DNA of 64,000 bases from Certhia americana (Eukaryota; Chordata; Aves; Passeriformes; Certhiidae). Below, one piece after another: positions 12,880-25,824 of the stretch. Position 1 is the stretch's first letter; each line of letters opens with the position of its first letter. The notes under the pieces are model-generated. The model was not told the DNA's origin and did no database searches. It worked only from the letters and a program-made list of their open reading frames with translations. The stretch is from positions 41,443,715 to 41,507,714 of the forward strand of contig CM031879.1 of the NCBI GenBank assembly GCA_018697195.1, in the 5' to 3' direction. A program made the position numbers and the translations under genes.

Positions 12880-15800
12880 CCCAAGGTGCTTCATAGGGCA
12901 CACGAAGACGAATATCTCCTTTTCCATGCCACATCTTGGGACAGCTCTCTCATACTGGATGCACATGCATGTTGTGCAGAGTGGCACGTGGCTATGATTA
13001 GGATGTGGTCTTTAGGTGCCATGCTGATGAAAAGGCAACTCCTAATCTAAGACGTGCTCCTGCACCACTATGCATCCTGACTCAATACAAATTATAGCAC
13101 TGAGCTGTGCAGTAGCTCTTTTTCAACAGAGCCCGGTCAGGAAACGGACTGGAATCAATCTTGATTCCTTTAGTTAGTATCAAAATAGGCATATGTATAT
13201 TAAACACATCTAATACTGGTTTAAATCTCTGAAGACATTTTTTTCCTCCTATTTGTTTTCCTTCTCCCTTATCGCTTTGCAAAGGTCTAGTTTCTGACAG
13301 ATGTGCCAAAGAGTACATCAAATATTAAAGACTTCGTTGAAAATCAATTTATTTAGAAATAATAAATATGGTATCCTAATAGAAAATGTATTAGAAGAAT
13401 TTCATATCCAACTACATTGTAAAATTGTAGTGTGAACTTTATACGTTTCAGATATTCAGTGGTATTGATGACAGAGATGCAACTACTATAACCAACTGAT
13501 TAGAGATATATCATAGTAACCCTTTTTCCATTATTAGATGACATGCATAAGCATCAAAGCTGGCTCAATCAGCCTTAAGCATTTTGAACTGATTATTTTG
13601 TCCATGTTTCTTCTCTCAGTCTTACCATAGTATAAGATAAGGCCAGCAACATTTAATGCAGAGTGAATTCAGTCAAAGGTAGTAGCAAATTGGAATAAAA
13701 GCTTATTTGAAGCTTTGTGTTAATAGCAGAACTGGAACAGAGTATATTGAGTTTGAGGGAAAGAACACTGAGAATATTTTTATACTGAAACAAATGTTTA
13801 TAAGAATAGTAATCTGTAGAATTTTTTTAGAACCTGTAGCATACTCCTTTTCAATACAATATTATAAGATCAATGTGAAATTGCTGTGTAAATAGTATAG
13901 CTAAGACAAAGTTGTGAGCAGGGCAGAATGTGAGATGATAAAAAAGAAGAAATTGTATCAATAATTTGGATGATCTTTTCCTTCCTCCATATTTCTCCTG
14001 GAGTCACTAAAACAGGAATGCAGAGTTCTTTGGACACAAAGAGTGATAAATGAAGCACCAATAGCTGCACCAAGCCAGGAAAGGAGACAGGAGAAAGAAG
14101 ACAAAAGAGAAAACAATGGTTGAAAGAGCACAAGATATATTTGTCCAAAACTTTATACTATCCATATGTCAGTGGTACAGTATTGCAAATATTTGCATCA
14201 TACTGAAATCATGCTGTGTTGGCTATTTTCAAAGCACATGGAAATGAGAATTTCTATCTAAAATATTCTGAGCATTTGAGACAGAGAGGGTTTGGAAGCA
14301 GGTGCCTACCATACTGTAGATTCTGGGTCTGATTGTGGTACTGATCTGATTTAGATTGTGGTCTGACTGCTGGGCAGAAACAATATATTTTAAGTGTCTA
14401 TTTATATGTGAAATGGCTCACCCTATGTCAGAATTCTGATCAGTGGCAGACCCAGGAATAGACCCAGGTTACCTGGGAAACTAGTTTATTTCCTTATCCT
14501 GAGGTTAACTTATTATATATATTATTGTCATAAATTAGCTGAATGAAATCCTCTCCTATCTCCCTTCATTTGAGATATTTGGGGGAATTAATTGTATTTC
14601 CACATTATCTGACTTCCCATAGTTGTTCCAGTATATTAACACTCTCACCAGATAATTTAATCTCTTCCCCACAGGAGAGCTCTGCGTAAAATACTGAAAA
14701 ACAACCTAAAAAGAAATGGCAAGTAAATACTTGGTAACAGCTGTCAAAGGAAATGCATCCTCTAACTCATGATGCCATAAATAAAAATAAAACGTTGATG
14801 AGAATTATATTATGTCTTTCAAGACTGCTGCTATTATAGGTGAAGATTATATGGAAACCAGCAAAAACTAAAGAAGTAAAGGCAGTTCAACCTTTTTTGA
14901 ACTTCTACAATCACGGATTCAATTGAATTGGGACATTTTAATGTAGCATTTGTGTCCTTTTTTAATTAATAAATTATGAAAAAATAGATTTGCTTTCTTA
15001 CGTGAAATATATTCAAAAGTGGGATGCATCTTAACATAAGGTACCATTATGTACAGCCGTTCTTTTTGGTATGCTATTGCTCAGTCCATGACTACCTGGA
15101 ATATATTGGAAAATGAGTAAACACAAAAGGTTTCAGTATTCGTGTCTGGAAATGGGAGGTAACTAAGTACCAAGGGCATGGAAAAAATGTGTTTCTGCTT
15201 TATATTGCAAGGCTGATTTTTTGTGGTATGGGAAAAAAGAGGTTATCCTGAGAGGAGTCCAGCCTCAAAAACTGGAGTTTAGCTCTGCTGCCTTACAGAG
15301 CCAGGCAAGCTAAAAGCTTAAATTGAGCTCCTGCTTCAGATACAAGAAAGGGTATTTGGGACACTGATTAACACCAACATGAAATCTTATCTGTAGTCAC
15401 TTATTCCAGCTGGGTATCTCAGGTGGAGCTGAGATGTGGTCAGGAGAGGAGATGTCATTATTTTAAATTTTATCCACTGGTTATAAGGATTGCTCCAGTA
15501 CCGCTTTTACTTCCTGTTTGGAAAATCAAGATGCAATATTTTGCTTGAGACAAATTTAACATTACCAAGTCAAAGCTTTTGCTTTTAACTCTGCTTCAAC
15601 ATTTGATTTTGTGAGTCAGGGGTTTACTGTGCACACTGGGATCAAGGAAGATGTTTTTCACTGATTTCTGGAATGATTCTTCATGAACTTACTTGTTTTC
15701 AGATGAAACCCTGTCACATATGCATTTGTCATGACACTGATGTCAGTGATATCACATTTACTGGTAGGAGGTTTCTCCTAATTCTCAGGAAAATTTTGAT

Positions 15801-18800
15801 TCCCAAAAGGTTTAATTTTATCTCCAGTTTCCTCACAGCTTCAAGAATTTTATAAAATTCATTCTACTGTTTAATGTGCTTTTCTGTTGTTATTACTCCC
15901 TCTGTCCCCAGAATGAGTCTATAATGAGAGTCACTACTGCTGTGCTGTTGCTATAACGCATTATCCATGGACAGAAATGATAACTGACCATGGCACAAGA
16001 TTAATCCATTCCCGTTCCAGCATCTTTAACTTAACATGAGTGGAAGACAGCAGCATGTTTACTTGTTCAGGCTGTGACAGGAATGAGAAATGGGACAAGA
16101 AGGCTCAGTTTCCTTCTAGGGATATGCTTTGAAATGTTCAAAGACATGAAAACTGCAATGACTTTATGTTTTAAGATTTTAGATTAAAATTTATGTAATT
16201 TTTTCTAATTGACCATTTTTTTAAACTTAAATATTAACCAGGGGAAAAATTAAATAAATTTTTCTTTTCACTGTGGCTTCATCCTACAAGGAACTGGTAA
16301 ACTGCTTGTGAAAATAGTAAAGATGACAGCATACAGAAAAGACACCCAGCATATGGGAGTCATTCACATGCAATCCATAAAGCTTTCCCTTCAATATAAT
16401 GTTGGCAAAGAAACATGTTGGTGTTGTTCATGGTAAGAATTGTCAAAGTTGGATTGAAAAAGAGTTCATTGTGTGAACTTGGTCCACAATTATGAAAAAT
16501 TAATTATCTGAGCATAATTGTAAGGATTTTTGTATGTCTTCACCATCTTCAGATCATTAAATCCCAGTTTGAAAATTTCCCTGAGAGGGAAAAATTATAT
16601 TCCTAATTTATAGTTGCTGCTACTTCAAAAGTGTTGTCCTAGATTTCTTTTCCTTGGCCATCATCATGGCATATGCCAATATTCGGTGACAGTCCAATCC
16701 ACATAACTCAGCTCTGTTCCCTTCACATACTGCATGTTTCTCTGGAGTTCTTTCAAGAGCATTACATAAAATGAGTTGATAGAAAGACATATGATAATAA
16801 GCATACGTGCCTCAGACATTGTGGTTGTGAAATGTCACAACCTTACACAAAGTACATTGTTTGTTTGAAGTCAGCAGTCTCAATAACCCATTATAGCTTT
16901 GTTTACTCAAGGGCACACAATAAGCCCTAGTTTCAACTCCCAGCCAAACACTTCTCTGCTGAAATGCACAGTACCCCACCTCATACCCAGGCTGCCATTT
17001 ACCTCACTGCCCTTATTTCAGCATATATTTTTCATAATATAAAATTACCATCCCTAAACCAAAGTCGTTTTGTGACTCAAAGGCACAGTTATTTCATTGC
17101 TTTGGTCTTGGGTTAAGTACCCTTGAAGTACTGTGTTTCTATTGCTCTGGACCAAGAGCGTGCAGTAGGTGCAGTGCTCTGCCACGTGGAAAGGAACTGT
17201 GAGACCCTGCAGTAGCCACATTCCCAGAACTGCAGAGGCTGAAAGACAGGGAGAACCTCAGAAATGGTTGTGGGAAGGGTGAATTGTGTGGAATAATTTT
17301 GGTAAAGGACTTACGCAAGACATTCTCACATATGGAAGGGAGGAGGAAGAAAAAACAGAAATCAAGCAATCAGGTTCCTTTGTTTCTTCACCCTTCTTAT
17401 TTTCTGCATAAAACAGAGCCAACAGTAAAAAAGACAGGTGAGACAAAGTGCACTTTTATGCTGCTTTGTACTCTGAATTCCAGTCCATGTATGGGACTGT
17501 CTCTCCCCTGCTTGTGCTAGTAACTGTTTCAGTTCAGCCAGAAGTCAGCTGCAGTTTCAAAGGCTGTGGTCAAAAACATTCTCATAACTTCACTGGTATG
17601 GGTTTCAGGACATTTTTGGTGCTCCAACCTCTAATTCCAGGAACTGTAAAGAGGCATGTAGCAATTAAAACATTAGCAAAATTATCTCAGCCTCAGATGA
17701 TATTTAGTATGGGTTCAGACCAAGTTTTAGGCAAAGGTACTATTCTTATTTAGTAAGAGCTGGTTGTATTCTCCCTGTAATTTGGACATTGATTGGAACT
17801 GTTTTTCATTAGCAATATGCTAGATGTTAAATGAATATAATTCAAATTATGAATTTTATGCAACCTTGATCTTGTCTTATGTTTGAAGGCAATTTGTAGT
17901 TTCTTCATTTTTATAATTATGTTTTAATTTTGTTAACTACTAGAGGAAATACATAGCTGTGTAGGGTTTGGGGTTTGGGTTTTTTCTTTAATTTTATTCA
18001 GCTGCAAAATTAATTAATCTCCTTCCCTCTAAGAAAATTGGAAAAGCAGAGTTGAAAACCCTCTTCTCATACTCAGCTGGATTCTATTATGAGAGAAGCA
18101 GTTATGGGACTGCCCATGGTGTTCCTTGGGGAGATGGCAGCTGGTCATTTAAATCATGGATGACCTCTTTCTTGGGAGTGCATCATTATGTTTTAGGAGT
18201 ACATTTGCCTGCAGTTGTGTTTTCACATCTTGTCTGTTTTGGAAAGCTTCTCAGTTTCTTGTTTCTGTTTTGTATCTCTAGTACAAGTTTTCCCTCTTAG
18301 TAGCTTCTTTCCAGCGTTGAGTGCACCAGAGAATCTTGTAAAGCTTTTGCCATTTCCAAGCAAAACGAAATTAAGCAGGTAATAGGAAACCCTATGCCAA
18401 AGCAATTTCCCTGGGCGAGTGGCACTGTGATCACCTTTCCTCCTAACCCATTGGGCACTCTGTAATTGCTCCTGTTGCATAGTCTGCATCTTTCATCATG
18501 TCCCTGCCTTATTTTCTCTGAAAGACAGTTATTTGCCTCTTATTCCTGCCCTGCTCCTGACCTCTTTTCCTGGGCCATTATTGTAGCTGAGCCATATTTA
18601 GTGATGCAGTAATTTTCCTGCACACTTTTTTTCATTAGAGGTCATGGTCTTGGTTCTTCTGTTTCCTGAGCATCATTGCCATTTCTGTCTTCTTTTTTCC
18701 AGCATTTTGTCTTCTACACTTGTGTTATCTCTAGAAGTTCCAAGTAATGCTGGGGTTTCTGTGTAGTTATGTGGGTCATTTAAAGAAATGCCCAGGTTGA

Positions 18801-21196
18801 ATGTGGAAGGGACCCTTCCACACAGAACTTAGACTTTAATGCTCACTTTTTAATGCTGTTGAGTTTGGCTTTGTGCACATAGATGAATGTAGCGAGAGAT
18901 ATGACCTGCCCAGGAAGCAGTACAAGCAGGTGTATAGAGCAAACAAAACTCAAAAGGAGATAAGCAAAGGAAGTAGCTTGCTCCAATGCAAAAAGTAGTA
19001 GTATTTATTCCTTTATTTTTCTATTTTGAGATATTTCAATTTAATTCCTTCTTTGACTGTCTTAAAATGTTTGGAGTCTGCATCAGGGAATCTGAATTGT
19101 AGGATAGAAAACACTCAGAATGTAAATGTTATTTAAATTTATGCCACAGACACGTAGAGCTGAGAACTGGCCTTCTGTTGCCATCAAGACATTTTAAATG
19201 GCAAAGTAGTCCAGCAAGATGTCATTATAAACACAAAAAGCTTCTCCAGGCTGGACAATCAAAAATACTGGATTTCCAAGCTACTGGAGAAGCTCTTCCT
19301 CTTTATAAATGGGTGTGTCCTGCTGAATAAAATCAAAATCCAAGGCAATATAGTAGCCTGACAGTAATGGAGCCCAGAGCAGCTGCATGCAGAACAAGTC
19401 AAGAAAAGACTTGCTTTCTGCTGTGGAGTGCTCTGCCAACCCCCAGTGGTTTGCATCCCAAGAGCTTTCTCTGTCCTTACATTTCCATGACTTGCCACTG
19501 CCAGATAAATGATCGGACATATCTGGGCTGGATTTTTATCCAGAGCAGCCCAGAGAGCAGGGAATGCTGAGGGACAGTGTACCTCATTTCTTTGCAATCA
19601 GCAAGAGGTGAATTTGCTTGCTCTGTTTGGGGATGGCAGGTGACCTCAGAGTCCCTCCTTGAGATAAGTGTTTTATGAGTGTAGCAGAACACTGATGCAG
19701 TGCACTATACATCAGAGTGTGAAAATCAACACTAATTGGGAGGGCATGTGTTTAGTGCATGCTGTAGTTCACCATCTTTTGAAAAGTGATTTCTTTGATT
19801 GCTGAGTTGCTGGCAGGTAAATTGTTAATTTGCCTGTTTCTGATAGGGTACTGAAGACAACTAGAGTTATTTAAAGATAACTAAATCAACATGATTCTGG
19901 GCTGATATTGAATCTTTATGTACAACATAAACCTAATTCCTCTTTCTGTTAGGGGGACCAAAGCTTGTCTGTGTGTCACAGCTCACTGGGTGTGACATTC
20001 TGAAAAAAGCATCTGCTCCACTCCTGGCAGTCATTTTTAAAAAAACAATTTGCACTTTATTTTTGTGGCACCGAGAGATCACACATCAGCCAACACAATC
20101 AGGTGCCCAGAGCAAATCAATGGCTGGCTTTCCTCCCAAGGTCTGTCACCTACTTTCATTACTGCTGACAGTGGAGCCACCTGTTAAAGGGCAGCATAAG
20201 ATGACCAATTTGTAGATAGCACTAGATTTCACACACTAACTTAGTTACTGGGGCACAGCTTCCTTTAAAGCAATGATAGTATCAAAGAACTTCCAACATA
20301 AACTTGCAAAGAAGCTTCCCAGTTTTATCTGCCACATGAAGCTTTAGGAATGCTTTCCTAAATAGCCCAATAAAAGACAGCAACAATAAGAGTAACAAAG
20401 CCAATAGATATATACAAGAAGCGGTGTCTCAAAAAACCATGCTTTTTAGCAACCAGAAGCAAAAACCCTGTGTAAATAAATAAAGTGGGTATAAGGCATG
20501 TGGTAGTGGGATAGAGTATCACATTTTCTGTCCTCCTTAGGGAAGGCCACACGTACTGTCTGTGAATGGGAAACAGCTGAGAAGTAATTTTATCAGCCTG
20601 AAACATATACTAGCAATCTTCAGAGTAAGCTATATTTTGCAAATTATGCTACTTGAACTGCCAAGTGGAAAGATATTTGATGTGAAGAGTTCAATAATGA
20701 AAGGATTTTTAGATAAAAATAAAAGTTCCATCTTAGCTCATTATTCTCTGATACGGGAACATAAATACTTGTTAAGGATAGTTGAAGACTCCCTCTACTT
20801 AAAAAACTGTAGTTCAGTGGCCTTATGTGGTCCTATTGAAAGCAGCACTAAATCCCACGTCATGTCTCTCATGTCATAGTCTTTCATCAGCTCTTGTGAG
20901 TGTAAAATTCTGTCAGAACTTCTGTTATGTCAGCCATTTTTTCATAATTCACTGCATTTTTTTAACTCTCTGTAACTTGTACTCAACTTTTTTTCCTTAA
21001 AGAGTGAAAGATAAATAAAGATTTTTCCTGCTTTTTCTCTAGGTCTTCATGATCTGTTTGCTTCTGAAGATTTAAAACTATTCTGGAGTTCTAATCCTGA
21101 GAATTAGTGGGGAAAGAAATTTCTTTCAAATATTACTACAAACCTATTTAGTCCCCATGCTGGCCTGACTTGAGAACTCATTTTTGTTTACCATGT
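12880..21196. other. Unassigned DNA, no gene recognised
   Basis: No exon, RNA gene or mobile element was recognised. A second short G/T tract lies near 17966-17984. The minus-strand frame 20358-20606 (82 codons) has two hydrophobic segments and is discussed among the findings, but the evidence is too thin to call it a gene. Confidence 0.5.
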
Positions 21197-21211
21197 TTTG
21201 GATGGATAAAT

Positions 21212-21262
<51 letters not shown>

Positions 21263-21279
21263 CAGTTTTTGGATGGATA

Positions 21280-21318
<39 letters not shown>
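21197..21318 (+). repeat. Duplicated (GT)n microsatellite with shared flank
   Basis: A first GT tract (about 21213-21261) is preceded by TTTTGGATGGATAA (21197-21210). After a short GACAG linker, nearly the same TTTTGGATGGATAA (21267-21280) precedes a second TG tract (21281-21318). The arrangement is therefore a duplication of a flank-plus-GT unit rather than one interrupted dinucleotide array. Chance frames through it encode only Cys-Val repeats. Confidence 0.93.
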
Positions 21319-21321
<3 letters not shown>

Positions 21322-21856
21322 CAACAGCACTTTAGTGTTGACTGTTGGAAATCAGATGAAGAATGCTCAGCCAGAATAAGATAAAAAAACCCATATCCTA
21401 CAAAATCACTCAGCTTTTTAATAATACCTTGGACAATGGTGCTGTATATTTAAGAGACTTTGTACTTTGATGTTAAGTTGCATCATTTCAAGTTCAAGGA
21501 GAAATGCATCTGCATGTTGGTGCAGCTGCTTTTCCTAAATATGGAAATTTGAAGGATCTGAGGTGAAAGGGTCTATCACTCTTTAATCCACAAGCCCATT
21601 AGTTATTTATCTTACCCTGACTTTAGCAAGAATGGATTTAAAATCATACTTGCAAACACAGAAATAAAGAGTGACTGTGACTGCAAAAGCAGAACCTTTG
21701 GATGATTTGTCAAAGAGGGATAGAGACAAGCGTTGTGCCTTGCCTTTGGTATTACCCAGAGTTGGATAATCTGAAGGGTATGAGAAATAGTGTTGGGGTG
21801 TTTGTGAAAGGCAGGGGACACAGCTTGGGAGCACCTCAGTCCAGTACTGATAGACA

Positions 21857-21884
21857 TCACAATATTCAATTCACAATATTCAAA
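21857..21884 (+). repeat. 14-bp tandem duplication
   Basis: TCACAATATTCAAT at 21857-21870 is followed directly by TCACAATATTCAAA, giving two copies that differ at the last base. It is a small local duplication with no coding role seen. Confidence 0.85.
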
Positions 21885-21935
21885 GGGTTTTGTTGTCATC
21901 ATCCTCTGCCAACTTTGTGTTTCTAATTTTGCACA

Positions 21936-21975
21936 GTACATTTACCTTCCCTACGGTACATTTACCGTCCCTTTT
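21936..21975 (+). repeat. 20-bp imperfect tandem duplication
   Basis: Two adjacent 20-base units begin GTACATTTACC and continue with TTCCCT or GTCCCT. It lies about 50 bp after another small tandem duplication at 21857. Confidence 0.8.
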
Positions 21976-24267
21976 CCTTTTGCCTATAATTATTGTGTTA
22001 CTTCTTCCTTCTGTGCAGTTAGCCTTGGACTTGAGAGGAGGCTTCTTGTGATATCTGAATATGAGTCAGAATCCATCCAAAAAAGCACACTTTTTGAACC
22101 ATATTGATAGCCTTGGGCTTTTTCAGAATTCTTAATACCCATTGTAGAAAACCAATTTTAAAGCACAGTGTTTCTTTAAATGAATTTTAGAACTAAAATC
22201 TGTGCCAACTTTCTTACTGAAGGGCAGATAAGAGGTTTGCTCATTTCCTAGTGAAAATTCATTTTTACTGCTTGACTTGATGATTTGAAAAGGAAAATAA
22301 TTTAAAATAGCAATAGTGTAGATAATTATGCAGTTTGAGTTCAGGGACAGGTTCTCAGCATTAGACAGAGTATTGTTTAAATGCTATGGATGACAATGAT
22401 TAAGGCAAATAATTGATATCCTCTTTAGAGTTTTGCATTTGTAGCTCTGCATTTTCCTAGGGTACTGTCAGGTGCATACTAATGAGGAACTGCTAATACT
22501 TGGTGGGGGATTTGAGTATATGGAGCTGCGAAGGCAGGACTAGGTACAGGAAATAATGTTTTGAGCAGTTCATCTTTGGTTTGAAGCATCAGATGTTTTA
22601 TTTGACATATACTGTAATTTCCTGGGCAACAGTGGGTGCCTGTTTATATTTTTTCATCATTTTGATGAATGGTCAGATTCTCAAGCGTCTTTTGCTTTTT
22701 GGTATTTGTGTAATACTCAAGCAATCCTTCTTTACTTGGTACCCAACCTTTTTCATGCAGGCACCCTTTTATATACGTAACTGTTGGCACTCGAAAAGCA
22801 CATAGATTTTTAAACTCTTTACCACATATTCTAAGATTACAAGATGACTTCACATGTATAAACTACTTTCTGAAATTTCTGAGTTTAAATGGATAAGGTT
22901 TCTTTCAACAATGTGCCTTTGCTGTTCTTATGTATGTGTATAGAGCCAACCCAATGGTAAGCATAAGGTTATAAATTTCAAGGTAAATCTATTGCTGAAC
23001 AACATCAATGTTTCTCACCCAAAAAATCTTGAACACTCTAGGAGTTCCAAGAGGGTCAAAAATGTACAATTATTTTTAGTCCTGAAGATGATGATGTTTC
23101 AAATAGAAATTTCACTGTGCAAATATCAGTGCAATGTGCTCTTCTAGAACAGAATAATTAGAAAGAACTTCAAAGCTGTTTTAAACTGATTCCAAATATC
23201 TTCTGGATGCCCTCAAGAGTGAAAGAGCAGAAACTGCATAGGAATTCACACACTGAAAATAAATTTTAAAAAAACCAAAGACATGGCCTAATTGGAAATT
23301 TAGTCTAACATATCAGAAGCTGCCTTTAGTTCTTTGCATCCAAGCAATCCATTTTGTTGATGCCTACAAGAAACTGCGGATCATTATGTGCCCTCAGAAT
23401 GGTCATCTCAAAGAGAAATTAGTGCTTGCTTTGCTGAGGCCACAAATGAAAAGTTTGCAGAATGTTCAGTGAAGTTCAATCTGGGCAATATCCTGTCAGA
23501 GAAAGAAAGTTAAACAGCACTAAAAAGATCTCTGATGCTGAATTCACATTTTAATTAACTCTGCAGAGTCATAGTGACTAAAAAAAAATTAGTGCTTTCT
23601 GACTACCTTTTACAATGCTCTTGATATTTTTTTGAAGTATGTCATTTTTATTGGTGTGACTAAGACTACACCAATGTCCAAAGCTACCCTTGATTCTTAT
23701 CCCAGAAGCATGGAACCTTTGCTCAGTGCATTTGGAGCAGAGCTTCATTCCACCATACACTGAACAATATCTCTACAGCTAGGGATGTTAGAATTCATCA
23801 CACAGCCCTTGAAGGATGTCTGTCAGAAATCTAGAGTCCCTTCAGAGACAAAAGACATGATTTTTCTCATCCCAAAGTAGGTAGGTCACATTAATACTTC
23901 CATAAGAGTGCATATTCCTCTTCATTTTCTATGAAGTTATCTCATAAAGAAGACATCTGGATCATAATTACTGAGACTTTTGTGAGATCAGTCTCACCCA
24001 GACTGTCTTGGCAAGTTGGTATATCACATAGGTTCAGTAACACTTGTAAATATATTCAGGAGGAATTTTGGGATAGCAGTACTGATGACAGCGGAATGCT
24101 GAGGTACTAAGTTAATAAAGTTGTTAACAGCTTTATGAATGCAATTAATTAATGATTACTTTGAAATTAGTACCCTAAATACATATCCAACTCATGGTAT
24201 AGCCTAAAGCATATTAATTGAAAGGTCAAGATTCTTATTTTCAGTTACTTTCTCATATGAGAACACT
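21976..24267. other. Unassigned DNA, no gene recognised
   Basis: No gene or known repeat was recognised. The end of the stretch (about 24105-24180) is AT-rich with several TAAT-type homeodomain-like words. This is noted as a possible regulatory element, not called as one. Confidence 0.5.
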
Positions 24268-24292
24268 GGGGGTGGGGGTGGGGGAGGGGAGG
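24268..24292 (+). repeat. G-quadruplex-type G-run cluster
   Basis: The + strand has runs of five, five, five, four and two G separated by single T, T, A and A bases. Four runs of at least four G with one-base loops fit the standard G3+N1-7 quadruplex rule with very short loops, which is the most stable class known. The surrounding sequence is AT-rich, so the run is conspicuous. No CpG island or promoter was recognised beside it. Confidence 0.88.
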
Positions 24293-25751
24293 AAAATTAA
24301 CAATATTTTTTGGTGTTGATGTTAATGAAATTGGAAACTGAAAAATGGAGAAGTAGCAAAAAATGACACCTGAACTTTCATAAACTTTTTTCAATGTGTT
24401 TGAATTCATTTTGATGTGGTAAAAAAATATTTAGAAGTGTTAAAAAAATGTATAGAGGAGAACATCTGTCTTTGACTACAAAACTGAGAGATTTTTTCTG
24501 TTTGTATCTGTAAGGTCTATTTTTGCAGGTGAAATTATTATAAAGGTGTCTCTGCTCTTCAGAGTGCTCTGTGTACAAGTGTGTAAATTTAGTCTGTACC
24601 TTTGACAGGAATGTCACCAGCCTTTTAAATTTTAATTCTTGGATTAATTTCTTGATGTTGAATCATGATATCGACAGAAAAAGGCAAATCTAAGGTGGAA
24701 AAAAAAGCCAGAAGTCCTCACCTAAAGTGAGTCATTTCACTGAATTAAAACAAAAGACACTGCCTGCCACTCTCAAACCATCATGAATTACAGCCACAAG
24801 TTTGACATTCCTGACCCAGCTTCGCTTAATTTTGCATCCTCGTATTTCCTTAAGCTTTAAATAGTTTGATTTCCTTTCTTCTGTCTAGAAAGAGAGAGAA
24901 AGAATCATGTATCCACATAAATTCTTTTCTGGATTCTGCAATGGGAGATTTGTTTAATAAATTACATAAACAGATACTCAAAGGATACCTTGTCCACAGT
25001 TTTTTTGGCCTGAACCAACAACAAGTTTGCTTTTTCTTGATCTTTTCTGCTTGAAAAATGTTGGATTTTTAGCTCCACAGAATGGCACATATCCAATAAC
25101 TCCATTAGTAACAGAAAATAGTTTATTTTTTGGTTTGAGACACCAAGATCTCATTGGGATTGCCAGTTCTGTGAGGAGGACCCAAGCTGTGTCTTGCCCC
25201 CTGTGGGGAGACATGGTACAGGTGGCATGACAGCAGTGCAGACACAGCCCAGGGTACAGCCAGGCTCACCTTGGAGAGATCCACCTGGACTGGGATCACA
25301 GGGACATTAGGGTTGTGGTGTAAAGCACATCTTACACACAGTCTAGATTTTGCCTGATCCTATGGGTTTTTTTACTTTATGGGTGTAAGTGATGTTTTGG
25401 ACTGCACTGTAGATCTCTGCATAGAGGGTAAAGAGCCACAGAAGATGCTCTTCTTTTGTGTGAGATGACCCAAGGCTATAATTCAACTGTGCAGTGTGAA
25501 CAGATAGCAGGCTACAATGAATCTCATACCTCTCAGAGATTTTTTTTTGTTGTTGTTGTAGAAGAATATATCAGACACTGGTGAGCAAAATTAGTGGCCT
25601 GTAAATCCCACAATATAAATCACTCATGAGAAGCGTTAAAACATATAGCTGGAAACGTCAGTATTTCATCTGAGATAATTGAATTAGTCAATAAATAATA
25701 GGAATATATGTGACCCTTATTGATTTTTTCCTCTTTGAATATAATGGCTAC
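24293..25751. other. Unassigned DNA, no gene recognised
   Basis: No feature was recognised. A short GTT triplet run (about 25548-25559) is present. The stretch 25140-25320 is somewhat richer in G and C than its surroundings but carries no recognisable coding signature. Confidence 0.5.
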
Positions 25752-25824
25752 AGAAGGGAAGGAGAGAGGGAGGACAGGGGACAGAAGGAGAGGAGAGAGA
25801 GGGAGAGGAAGAAGGAGAGGGACA
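25752..25824 (+). repeat. Homopurine (GA-rich) tract
   Basis: The + strand is nearly pure A and G for about 70 bases, broken by two C bases. GGAGAG, GAGAGAG and GGAAG words repeat with local mirror symmetry. Such tracts are known to be able to form intramolecular triplex (H-DNA). Here that is inference from composition alone. Confidence 0.8.

Noticed and set aside
21184..21384. Cys-Val repeat frame
   Set aside because: Artefact of the GT microsatellites.
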